DNA of 22,152 nt from Rubrobacter sp. (GTDB lineage Bacteria > Actinomycetota > Rubrobacteria > Rubrobacterales > Rubrobacteraceae), in NCBI GenBank assembly GCA_016781635.1, contig JADDPY010000629.1:1-22152 (forward strand). Direction: 5' to 3'. The notes beneath the pieces are model-generated. The model did no database searches and was not told where the DNA came from. It was given only the letters and a program-made list of their open reading frames with translations. How positions within the stretch are numbered: the first letter of the stretch is position 1; every line of letters begins with the position of its first letter. The translations under genes and the position numbers were made by a program. Shown one piece after another: positions 14,670 to 22,152 of this stretch.

Positions 14670-15704
14670 TCAGTAGCGCATCTCCTTGTCCAGCACGTTC
14701 AGGAGCGGCCCCCCCGCGAGGTAGCGCCGGAGATTCTCGCAGAAGAGGTCGGCCTGAAGCTCGTTGGTCAATCCAGGCACGTTGTCCGTGGAGTGGGGGC
14801 TGACGATCACGTTCGGCAGCCCCCAGAACGGGCTCTCCTCCGGTAGCGGCTCCTCCTCGAAGACGTCGAGCGCCGCCCCCGAGAGTTGACCGTCCCGCAA
14901 AGCCTCCGCGAGCGCCCCCTCGTCGACCACCCTGCCCCGTCCAACGTTGGCGAAGTAGGCGCCCTCCTTTATCGCTCCTATCGCCCTCCGGTCGATGAGG
15001 CGTTCCGTTTGCGGGGTGTTCGGGAGCGTAACCGCGACGTATTCCGCACCGGAGAGCGCCCTTTGGAGGTTGCCCGTCTCGTGGAGCTCGTCGGCGTAGT
15101 CCCACGCCTCGTCACCGTCCCGCACGGTCCGCTTGACCCCGACGATCCTGACCCCGAACGGGCGAGCCCTCTCGGCGATGGCGCGCCCGATGTTCCCCAT
15201 CCCGACGATGCACAGCGTCTTGCCGTAGAGCGTCTCCGTGTGCGACTCGCGCCACCGCTTCTCGGCCTTGTCCCGTCGAAGCCGGTCCAGGTCCTTGACG
15301 TGCTGGAGAATCGCCATCATCACGAACTCGGCGAGCGGCCCCGAGTACACCCCGCTCGCCGTTGTTACCGTCACGTCCGACCCCAAGAGGCCCGCCGCTT
15401 CGGCGACCTCGCCGGCTCCGGCCATGCTCCCCTGCACCCACCTGAGTTTAGGAGCAGCCTGCAACAGCTCCGTTACAAGCCCGTGCGGGAAGTCGTAGAG
15501 GACCTCAGCCTCGCCGAGCATGGCTAGAAACTCCCGTTCGCCCTCCTCCGTACGCCGCCAGCCCGGCGGACCCACATGGTCGCCCGGCCAGCGCGGGGGT
15601 GGCACGAGGTCCTCCCGATAAAGCACGCGCAGCTCCTCTCCGACGCCCCGGATACGCTCCACGTGCTGCTCTTCCAGGTAGCTCGCTATCACCACGGTGG
15701 TCAA
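14670..15704 (-). CDS. D-2-hydroxyacid dehydrogenase, NAD(P)-dependent
   Basis: This 344-residue enzyme reversibly oxidises a D-2-hydroxy acid to a 2-keto acid. The cofactor-binding Rossmann motif is CIVGMGNIGRAIAE near residues 165-178. The catalytic set is visible as Arg256 in NVGRGRVVDEGAL, Glu in DVFEEEPLPEESPFW and His304 in SPHSTDN. The Arg after the second strand (VKRTV) suggests NADP may be preferred, although this is only inference. The TTG at 15704 follows GGGAGG with a 5-base spacer and gives the expected first strand TTVVIASY. Substrates such as glyoxylate, hydroxypyruvate or other keto acids cannot be separated from sequence. It is divergent from the Nudix gene at 15820. Confidence 0.92.
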   Translation of the reverse strand: MTTVVIASYLEEQHVERIRGVGEELRVLYREDLVPPPRWPGDHVGPPGWRRTEEGEREFLAMLGEAEVLYDFPHGLVTELLQAAPKLRWVQGSMAGAGEVAEAAGLLGSDVTVTTASGVYSGPLAEFVMMAILQHVKDLDRLRRDKAEKRWRESHTETLYGKTLCIVGMGNIGRAIAERARPFGVRIVGVKRTVRDGDEAWDYADELHETGNLQRALSGAEYVAVTLPNTPQTERLIDRRAIGAIKEGAYFANVGRGRVVDEGALAEALRDGQLSGAALDVFEEEPLPEESPFWGLPNVIVSPHSTDNVPGLTNELQADLFCENLRRYLAGGPLLNVLDKEMRY

Positions 15705-15807
15705 GGTGGCCTCCCTTCGGTTTGTAGCCGTCGGCTTCCCGGCCGGTCAGCTTGCCAGCTTTTGGGTCGTGGCGCACCTTTGCAGGCCCCCCGTGCGGCT
15801 CTCCTGC

Positions 15808-15813
15808 TAACCT
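15808..15813 (+). promoter_or_regulatory. Candidate leaderless -10 box TAACCT for the second Nudix gene
   Basis: TAACCT lies 6 bases before the ATG at 15820, and no ribosome binding site is present between them. Transcription would begin at the ATG, the geometry of actinobacterial leaderless genes. Confidence 0.45.
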
Positions 15814-15819
15814 AGCTTT

Positions 15820-16452
15820 ATGGACGAGAAGATCGACGTTCTGGACGAGCGCGGTGAGAAGACGGGGCGGGTCGTTTGGAAGAGCGAAGCGCACCGGGTG
15901 GGGCTGTGGCACCGCTGTTTTCACCTCTGGATCGTCGACCCCGGCGACGACATGGATGGTCCGTTTCTCTTCGTCCAGCGGCGTGCCTCGGTCAAGGAGA
16001 CCTGGCCGGACAAGCTCGACGTAACCGCAGCCGGGCACCTCATGGCGGGGGAGAGCGGGCTCGACGGGCTGCGGGAGGTGGAAGAGGAGCTGGGGCTCTC
16101 CGTAGAGAGTGGTGACGTCGTGGCGCTCGGGACTCGCCAGAACGAATTAGAGATACCAGCCGGGATGGATCGCGAGTTCCAAGACGTGTTCTTGCTCGTC
16201 AGACGGCTCGAACCTTCGGACCTGCGGCTACAGAGGGAGGAGGTCGCCTCCGTGGCGCGCCTCCGGCTCGGCGACGTCGAGGGGCTGGGCGGGGGCGAGC
16301 CGGTGCCCGTGCAGGAGTGGGCCGACGGGGAGGTTCGGGAGTCGAGGGCGAGGATAGAAGATTTCGTCCCCGGCGAGGATGGCTACCTCATGCGCATCGT
16401 TCGGGCGGCCCGGAAGGCCCTGGCCGGCGAGGGGGCCGGGGAGACCTTCTAG
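15820..16452 (+). CDS. Nudix hydrolase, isopentenyl-diphosphate isomerase-like, with a shortened Nudix box
   Basis: This 210-residue protein resembles the Nudix branch near isopentenyl-diphosphate isomerase and related uncharacterised hydrolases. HRVGLWHRCFHLWIVD and FVQRRASVKETWPDKLDVTAAGH are characteristic of that branch. The Nudix box runs from Gly72 to Leu93 but has six residues, not seven, between Glu78 and Arg85; Arg85, Glu86, Glu89, Glu90 and Gly92 are retained. This could alter metal or substrate geometry, or be a local family trait. The ATG at 15820 has no ribosome binding site and lies 6 bases after a -10 box. The C-terminal end overlaps the opposite-strand Ala-rich gene by 4 bases. 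The diphosphate-containing substrate is unknown. Confidence 0.88.
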   Translation: MDEKIDVLDERGEKTGRVVWKSEAHRVGLWHRCFHLWIVDPGDDMDGPFLFVQRRASVKETWPDKLDVTAAGHLMAGESGLDGLREVEEELGLSVESGDVVALGTRQNELEIPAGMDREFQDVFLLVRRLEPSDLRLQREEVASVARLRLGDVEGLGGGEPVPVQEWADGEVRESRARIEDFVPGEDGYLMRIVRAARKALAGEGAGETF

Positions 16453-16931
16453 CCCGTCCCTTCCAGAAACTCGTCCGCCTGCCGGGCGGCGAGCCCGGCT
16501 CGCCACGCTGCTCCACGGGCGTCCTTGAGCACGTATTCCGCGCGCTCCCCTCCTGGCCCGGCTTCTCCGATAAGGGCGCGCAGGGCTCTTGCGGCCCCGG
16601 CGGCGAGGTGCGTAGCCGCGACCGCCGCCCGCGCGTTCTCCTCCGGTAGCTCGCCGAGGGAGGCGGCGGCGAGGTTTGCCACGTCCGCCGCCCGCAACGC
16701 CCCCTCTAGTTCAACGTCCACGGCGGAGGGGCCGTCGACCGTCTCGGCGAGCGCCTCGAGCTCCGCTCGCAAGCTTCGGGCAAGCTCTCGCGTTACTGTG
16801 GCGCGTAGGGATGGGGGTTCGGGAAAGGACCAGGCCTCTTCCAGCAGGCCGGCCGCGAGCGCGGCCCCCCGCAGGGGTGCTACGCCCCTTCTCAGGCCTC
16901 CGGCTGCTTCCTCTTGCTCCCTCCCTACCAT
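16449..16931 (-). CDS. Alanine-rich helical protein of unknown function
   Basis: This protein of about 160 residues is rich in Ala, Glu, Leu and Arg, and appears to be all helical, with no cysteine, no signal peptide and no clear membrane span. I do not recognise its family. The ATG at 16931 is preferred because TAGAAT on the same strand ends 7 bases before it, which matches a leaderless start; an ATG at 16940 would lie across that box. The gene is divergent from nadE, whose start has the same layout, so the two promoters sit back to back in an 86-base gap. It converges on the Nudix gene with a 4-base overlap. A structural or regulatory role is possible, but nothing supports a specific one. 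Confidence 0.65.
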   Translation of the reverse strand: MVGREQEEAAGGLRRGVAPLRGAALAAGLLEEAWSFPEPPSLRATVTRELARSLRAELEALAETVDGPSAVDVELEGALRAADVANLAAASLGELPEENARAAVAATHLAAGAARALRALIGEAGPGGERAEYVLKDARGAAWRAGLAARQADEFLEGTG

Positions 16932-16938
16932 GGCGTGC

Positions 16939-16944
16939 ATTCTA
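16939..16944 (-). promoter_or_regulatory. Candidate leaderless -10 box TAGAAT
   Basis: TAGAAT on the minus strand ends 7 bases before the ATG at 16931. No ribosome binding site is seen and no clear -35 lies at the usual distance. Confidence 0.45.
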
Positions 16945-17005
16945 CCCCAGGCTGTCGCGTGTCCCGGTAGCTTGGGTGGATGATGCCTTCGGCGGCCGGT
17001 GGGGT

Positions 17006-17011
17006 TATCAT
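17006..17011 (+). promoter_or_regulatory. Candidate leaderless -10 box TATCAT for nadE
   Basis: TATCAT ends 6 bases before the ATG at 17018 with no ribosome binding site between. This matches the layout seen upstream of three other genes in the window. No clear -35 is present. Confidence 0.5.
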
Positions 17012-17017
17012 TGATCC

Positions 17018-18757
<1,740 letters not shown>

Positions 18758-18844
18758 GGCCGCCGAGCGGCGCGGTCGGACGTCGAGAAACCCCGATACA
18801 TTAGAGGTCTTCTTTTCGCCGTTGTCGCCACGGAGGTCTTCAGG

Positions 18845-19183
18845 ATGAACCCCACCGCGTTGCTGTTGCTCGTGCTCGCCATCACGGCAGAGGTGATCGG
18901 AACCGCCGGCCTCAAGGCCTCCGAGGGCTTCGCCCGGCTGGGGCCGTCGATGTTAGCGGTTGTCGGGTACTGCGCGGCGTTCTACTTCCTCTCGTTGAGC
19001 CTCAAGCAGCTCCCGCTCGGGATCGCCTACGCCATCTGGTCGGGGCTCGGCACCGTTGGCTCCGTGCTCCTCGGGGTGCTGATCTGGCGGGAGACACTGG
19101 GGCCTGCCCACCTTGCCGGTATCGTCCTGATATTGGCCGGCGTCGTGGTCTTGAACGTCTTCGCTGGCAACCCAGGCTCGTAA
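18845..19183 (+). CDS. Small multidrug resistance protein, EmrE/QacE type
   Basis: This 112-residue protein has four membrane helices of the small multidrug resistance family, which export cationic drugs or disinfectants in exchange for protons. The essential Glu16 in ITAEVIGTAGLKASEGF aligns with EmrE Glu14, and Tyr42 and Trp65 (IAYAIWSGLGT) occupy the conserved positions. These features favour the Qac/EmrE type over the guanidinium exporter type. GGAGG 8 bases before ATG 18845 gives a normal ribosome binding site. It follows nadE by 87 bp and could be cotranscribed or have its own promoter; TACATT at 18797-18802 is a possible -10. No partner subunit lies next to it, so it probably acts as a homodimer. 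Confidence 0.93.
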   Translation: MNPTALLLLVLAITAEVIGTAGLKASEGFARLGPSMLAVVGYCAAFYFLSLSLKQLPLGIAYAIWSGLGTVGSVLLGVLIWRETLGPAHLAGIVLILAGVVVLNVFAGNPGS

Positions 19184-19284
19184 GCCCTCTCGGGCAGGTT
19201 CGCGTGCTCGCGGCCTGGCCGCATCGCGCATCCGGAAGCCGTCGTAGAAAGATCCCCGCCGGAAAGGTCCGATGGGCGTTGGGC

Positions 19285-19306
19285 ACCGGTGGCGGGCGCC
19301 CCCGGT
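19285..19306. terminator. GC-rich hairpin between convergent genes
   Basis: ACCGG at 19285-19289 pairs with CCGGT at 19302-19306, and a further three pairs form inside after one mismatch, leaving a 4-base loop. It lies between the SMR gene and the opposite-strand permease. There is no T-run, so the call is tentative. Confidence 0.3.
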
Positions 19307-19353
19307 AATGCATCTCCGAAGGAGGACCGTTCGGCTCGATCTGTGATCTTCGT

Positions 19354-20196
19354 CTACGTGACGTCCCGTCTCCATAGCAGTAACACGGCAAGCCCGACGA
19401 AGACGAGGGTGTAGGCGGAGAGCACCACAACAGCACGCGCCGGCTCCACGATCGCTTCGGGCGTTCCGAAACCTTCCGGGGCGATAGATTCAAAAGAGTT
19501 GATGAGGGCGTTGGCGTTCTCGGCGATCAGAAACTTGCGAAAGGCGTCGTAGTCCTCGTTGGAAGCCAGAATGGTGCCTGCGACGCCTTCCAGCAGCAAG
19601 GCGTACACCATTCCGAGGCCGATCGCGAGTGGCGTACCCCGAAAAAGAGTGGCAAGAAAGGCCCCGAGCATCGTCCACAGCGCCGAGATCAAGAACCCGA
19701 CGGCGAACGCGCGGAGCGTCTCGCTCACGGACGGCCACCGGACGGGCACGCCCTCTAGCCGGGCAATCACGTAGCTGGCGGCAGCGCCGGCGGCGAAAGC
19801 CAGGAGGACGAACCCGACGAGTATCAGACAGAGCGCGAGGACCTTGCCCAGAAATACCGTGGACCTGCCAGGACGCTGCGTAAGTAACGATTTAAAGGTA
19901 CCCCAACTGTACTCACTCCCCATTGCCAGGGCCCCGAGGATAAGGGCTATAGGGCCGCCACCCGTGCTGGAGAAGCCCGCGAGCACGTTGGAGAGTACGT
20001 TGTCCGGGTACAGAATGCGGAGGAACGCCTCCGAATCCAGGCCAGGAGGCGCGGCATCTTCGGGGACGGTCGCAAAGGTCGCGTAGACTAGCACGTAGCC
20101 GAGAAGTATCACGAGCGCGATCCAGATTAAGGTCAGTATCCAGACGGCCGGGCGCTTGCGGAGCTTTAACAATTCCGCCGAGAAGCTTGCTCCCAT
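19354..20196 (-). CDS. ABC-2 type transporter permease
   Basis: This 280-residue membrane protein has the layout of ABC-2 family permeases, with an N-terminal helix after FSAELLKLRKRPAVW, a long loop containing two small acidic patches, and about five further hydrophobic segments. The segment GSEYSWGTFKSLLTQRPGR, before the second group of helices, is typical of the family, whose members export drugs, lipids or ions. Its ATG at 20196 lies one base after the stop of the ATPase frame, so the two genes are one translation unit. GGGAG lies about 11 bases upstream inside the ATPase gene. The ATPase frame is broken, so the transporter may not work unless the shortened ATPase suffices. The substrate is unknown. 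Confidence 0.88.
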   Translation of the reverse strand: MGASFSAELLKLRKRPAVWILTLIWIALVILLGYVLVYATFATVPEDAAPPGLDSEAFLRILYPDNVLSNVLAGFSSTGGGPIALILGALAMGSEYSWGTFKSLLTQRPGRSTVFLGKVLALCLILVGFVLLAFAAGAAASYVIARLEGVPVRWPSVSETLRAFAVGFLISALWTMLGAFLATLFRGTPLAIGLGMVYALLLEGVAGTILASNEDYDAFRKFLIAENANALINSFESIAPEGFGTPEAIVEPARAVVVLSAYTLVFVGLAVLLLWRRDVT

Positions 20197-20197
20197 G

Positions 20198-21149
20198 CTA
20201 GACCGTCTCCCTTCCGGTCAGCTCCAGGAATACCTCTTCGAGCGACTGCTCCGACGGGCGCAGCTCGCTCACGCTTATCCCCGCGCTCACCAGCTTGCCG
20301 TTGATCTCGGCGGCCCGCCCGGGGTCCACTATGAGCCGGAGAGCCCCATCCACGACCGTCGCCTCCTCCACACCCGCTAGCCGGGCCGCGATGTACGAGG
20401 CTTCCTCCAGCGGGTTCGCCCGCACGAGCAAGCCCTCGCGCCCGCGGATCTCGGAGACCGTCCCTTCTGCGACGAGCTTGCCCTTCCTTACCACCCCTAC
20501 CCGGTCGCAGATCTGCTCGACCTCACCCAGCCAGGAGATGGCTGGAAAGCAGCACCGTACGGTTCCCCTGCCCGAGTTTGCGGATCAGGGCTCGGATATC
20601 CGCCATCCCCTTGGGGTCGAGGCCGTTCGTCGGCTCGTCGAGGATCAGGAGGTCCGGGTCCTTCAGGAGGGCTGCGGCCACCCCGAGGCGCTGCTTCATG
20701 CCGAGGGAGTACTTTCTGAACTTGTCCTTCGCCCGGCCCCCAAGCTCGACTGTTATCAGGGCCTCATCCACGCGCCAGTACGGGACGCCGGAGTAGCGGG
20801 CCATCACGCGCAGGTTGTCCTTGCCGGAGAGGTAGGGGTAGAAGGCGGGGGACTCGACCAGCGCCCCCACGCGGGCGAGACCCTCCGGGTCGCCGGGCTT
20901 TTTGCCGAGGACGCGGGCCGTGCCAGAGCTTGGACGGATCAGCCCGAGCAGCATCCGCAGGGTCGTCGTCTTGCCTGCGCCGTTCGGCCCGAGAAAGCCG
21001 TAGACCTCGCCGCGCCTCACGCTCAGGTCGAGGCCGTCCACGGCGGTAATACGCCTGCCGTAGCGCTTCGTGAGGCCGCGCGCCTCCACGAGGAGCTCCC
21101 CGCCGGGCGGACTGCCCGTGCCCCCATCGCCGGAAGTAACTGCTGTCAA
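20198..21149 (-). pseudogene. ABC transporter ATPase split by a 4-bp tandem duplication
   Basis: The first frame encodes an ABC ATPase core with Walker A GPNGAGKTTT, signature YSLGMKQRLG, Walker B LLILDEPTNGLDP and the H-loop SSHLL. It then meets TGA. At the break the sequence reads CTGGCTGG (plus strand CCAGCCAG, 20527-20534). Removing one CTGG restores SSHLLGEVEQICDRVGVVR, which joins smoothly to the second frame ending at TAG 20198. The second part carries the C-terminal domain ending LEEVFLELTGRE. The TTG at 21149 is chosen because AAGGGGG lies 5 bases upstream; GTG 21221 would add a poor 24-residue extension. All catalytic motifs precede the break, so a shortened protein could retain some activity. 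The permease gene follows one base later. Confidence 0.85.
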
Positions 21150-21412
21150 AGATTCCCCCTTCCTCTCGTCTCCACCGGGACCTGAACCCTCCAATCCGAC
21201 CCGCAAGCATTGTGCCCCCACATGGCGGGACTACGCTACCCCTTTTTCGCAAGCATGCGTAGCTCCTACTCACGGGATGCCACGCCCATCGTCTCGCACG
21301 GTGCAAAAACCTCCTTGCATCATGCTCTTCCGACCAACGACGTCCTGGCTCCGTGGACGCCGCACCGGTGCCAGAGTGGTTTCAGCCTGGCACGTTACAT
21401 GCGGAGGGGACC

Positions 21413-21777
21413 TTGGAGTACCGAAGGTTGGGACGGACGGGGTTGATGGTCTCCGATCTGTATCTCGGGTGTATGCCGTTCGGGCGGAGCTCGACGAGGA
21501 GAGCTCGCGCGGGATTATCGCGCGGTACCTGGAGGCGGGCGGTAACTTCGTAGACACCGCCGACGTCTACGAGAACGGCGTTTCGGAGAAGATCACCGGC
21601 AGGGCCCTCAAGGGCGTACCCCGCGACGACTATGTGCTCGCCACGAAAGTCCGCTTCCCGATGGGGGAAGGGCCGAACGACGTCGGGCTCTCGCGCAAGT
21701 ACGTCATCTCTGGCTGCAAGGCGAGCCTCCGGCGCCTCGGTATGGACCACATCGACCTCTACTAGGTCCACTACTGA
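21413..21777 (+). pseudogene. Aldo/keto reductase, frameshifted and truncated
   Basis: The sequence starts like a typical aldo/keto reductase at TTG 21413, after [26 protein letters not shown], then CMPFGR. One G appears lost at 21486-21487, because the next frame continues [19 protein letters not shown] and [17 protein letters not shown], then [19 protein letters not shown] and [12 protein letters not shown]. The first stop is TAG at 21763, where relatives have Gln in LYQVHY. VHY follows, then TGA at 21775, where Trp is expected. After that the resemblance ends, so roughly the C-terminal two thirds of a normal protein of about 320 residues is missing. The catalytic Asp and Tyr of DTADVY are present but the remaining half-barrel is lost. 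It is very unlikely to make an active enzyme. Confidence 0.85.
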
Positions 21778-21793
21778 TCCCTCTCGTGCTACC

Positions 21794-21859
21794 GTGCTGC
21801 GCTTCAAGACGGTGATCTTGGAGGGCAGCGCGGAGGAGATCAGGGTCGAGGTGAACTAG
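21794..21859 (+). other. Short fragment A with an EGSAEEI motif
   Basis: A 21-codon frame beginning at GTG 21794 encodes LRFKTVILEGSAEEIRVEVN and ends at TAG 21859. The protein motif recurs about 165 bases downstream in fragment B. It has no ribosome binding site of note and directly follows the broken aldo/keto reductase, so it is probably the remnant of a larger gene rather than a complete one. Confidence 0.35.
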
Positions 21860-21959
21860 ACCTCCTCCCTTTCCCTACAGAAGCTCCCACAGGTCCCCGT
21901 AAAGCCCTCGTACCGGGCGCGGGGAACCTCCCCTTCCCGGATCACACCACACCCCCACG

Positions 21960-22043
21960 CTGGGCTTCCGGGCTGTGTCGATTGAGGGCAGCGCCAAGGA
22001 GGTCATGGTAAGCGTTGCCAGAAATACGGGGTGGCAGCTTTAG
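21960..22043 (+). other. Short fragment B, related to fragment A
   Basis: This frame encodes LGFRAVSIEGSAKEVMVSV and eight more residues before TAG at 22043. It shares the pattern F-x-x-V-x-hydrophobic-EGSA-x-E with fragment A, and much DNA identity around GAGGGCAGCGC. It lacks its own start in this position, so it looks like a degraded paralogue or duplicated piece. The parent family is not recognised. Confidence 0.35.
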
Positions 22044-22064
22044 GACAGCACGTAGAATCAGGGC

Positions 22065-22106
22065 AGGAGGAGGTGTTGCATGAGGGAGACAAGAAACGCC
22101 GCATGA
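22065..22106 (+). other. Strong ribosome binding site leading into an 8-codon frame
   Basis: AGGAGGAGGTG at 22065-22075 is followed at ideal spacing by ATG 22080, but the frame closes at TGA 22104-22106 after eight codons (MRETRNAA). The site may mark a truncated or interrupted gene, or an uncharacterised leader peptide. A different frame stays open to the window end. The right edge prevents a firm call. Confidence 0.3.
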
Positions 22107-22152
22107 TTCGGTGCAGCCTGTTGAAAAACCCGGGGACGGGCCGCGCGATGCT

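Noticed and set aside
13539..14846. A 435-codon plus-strand frame opposite the CNNM/CBS gene
   Set aside because: It is rich in Arg, Asp and Gly with no motif and lies antisense to a clear family member, so it is a high-GC shadow frame.
18758..18844. A guanidine-type riboswitch before the SMR gene
   Set aside because: I looked for paired hairpins with ACGR loops before the ribosome binding site and did not find them, and the protein is of the Qac/EmrE type, not the guanidinium type.

Overview
The window is high-GC bacterial DNA with densely packed genes, frequent GTG and TTG starts, and several genes whose start codon lies 6-7 bases after a TAnnnT -10 hexamer, the pattern of leaderless mRNAs in Actinobacteria. 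An EgtD-type histidine methyltransferase, a glutathione S-transferase-like protein, a UPF0114/YqhA protein and a large exporter in one high-GC neighbourhood suggest an actinobacterium, most likely Rubrobacter or a relative. That placement is inference; no rRNA or tRNA is present to prove it. No CRISPR array, prophage or complete insertion sequence is visible.

Layout, left to right. (1) 1-1489: the end of an NDP-sugar nucleotidyltransferase and an NDP-sugar epimerase/reductase, a surface-polysaccharide pair, followed by a gap with three inverted repeats. (2) 1759-5051: a DinB/YfiT-fold protein, an OsmC-type peroxide reductase, EgtD (ergothioneine synthesis) and a divergent GST-like gene, a neighbourhood with a thiol and oxidative-stress flavour. 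(3) 5061-8858: a cardiolipin synthase-like phospholipase D protein, a membrane-anchored alpha/beta hydrolase and a broken M20 amidohydrolase. (4) 9036-10342: a small two-CxxC protein, an ADP-ribose pyrophosphatase-like Nudix enzyme and a degenerate receiver-domain protein that overlaps it. (5) 10439-12409: an MsbA/LmrA-type exporter and a 23-residue single-membrane-span gene with a near-ideal ribosome binding site and its own hairpin. (6) 12416-15704: YqhA-like and CNNM/CBS membrane proteins that overlap, and a D-2-hydroxyacid dehydrogenase. (7) 15820-19183: a second Nudix protein, an Ala-rich protein of unknown function, glutamine-dependent NAD+ synthetase and an EmrE-like exporter. (8) 19354-22152: an ABC-2 permease with a frameshifted ATPase, a badly damaged aldo/keto reductase, two related short fragments and an unresolved right edge.

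The main themes are redox and cofactor metabolism (OsmC, EgtD, GST, two Nudix proteins, NadE), envelope maintenance and efflux, and gene decay. Three reading frames are broken by identifiable lesions: an in-frame TAG plus a one-base loss in a C-run in the M20 gene, a 4-bp tandem duplication in the ABC ATPase, and a one-base loss plus two stop codons in the aldo/keto reductase. The most original signals are the 23-residue membrane protein, the recurring leaderless promoter geometry, and the decayed right end. I did not find a clearly new multi-gene defence or biosynthetic system.
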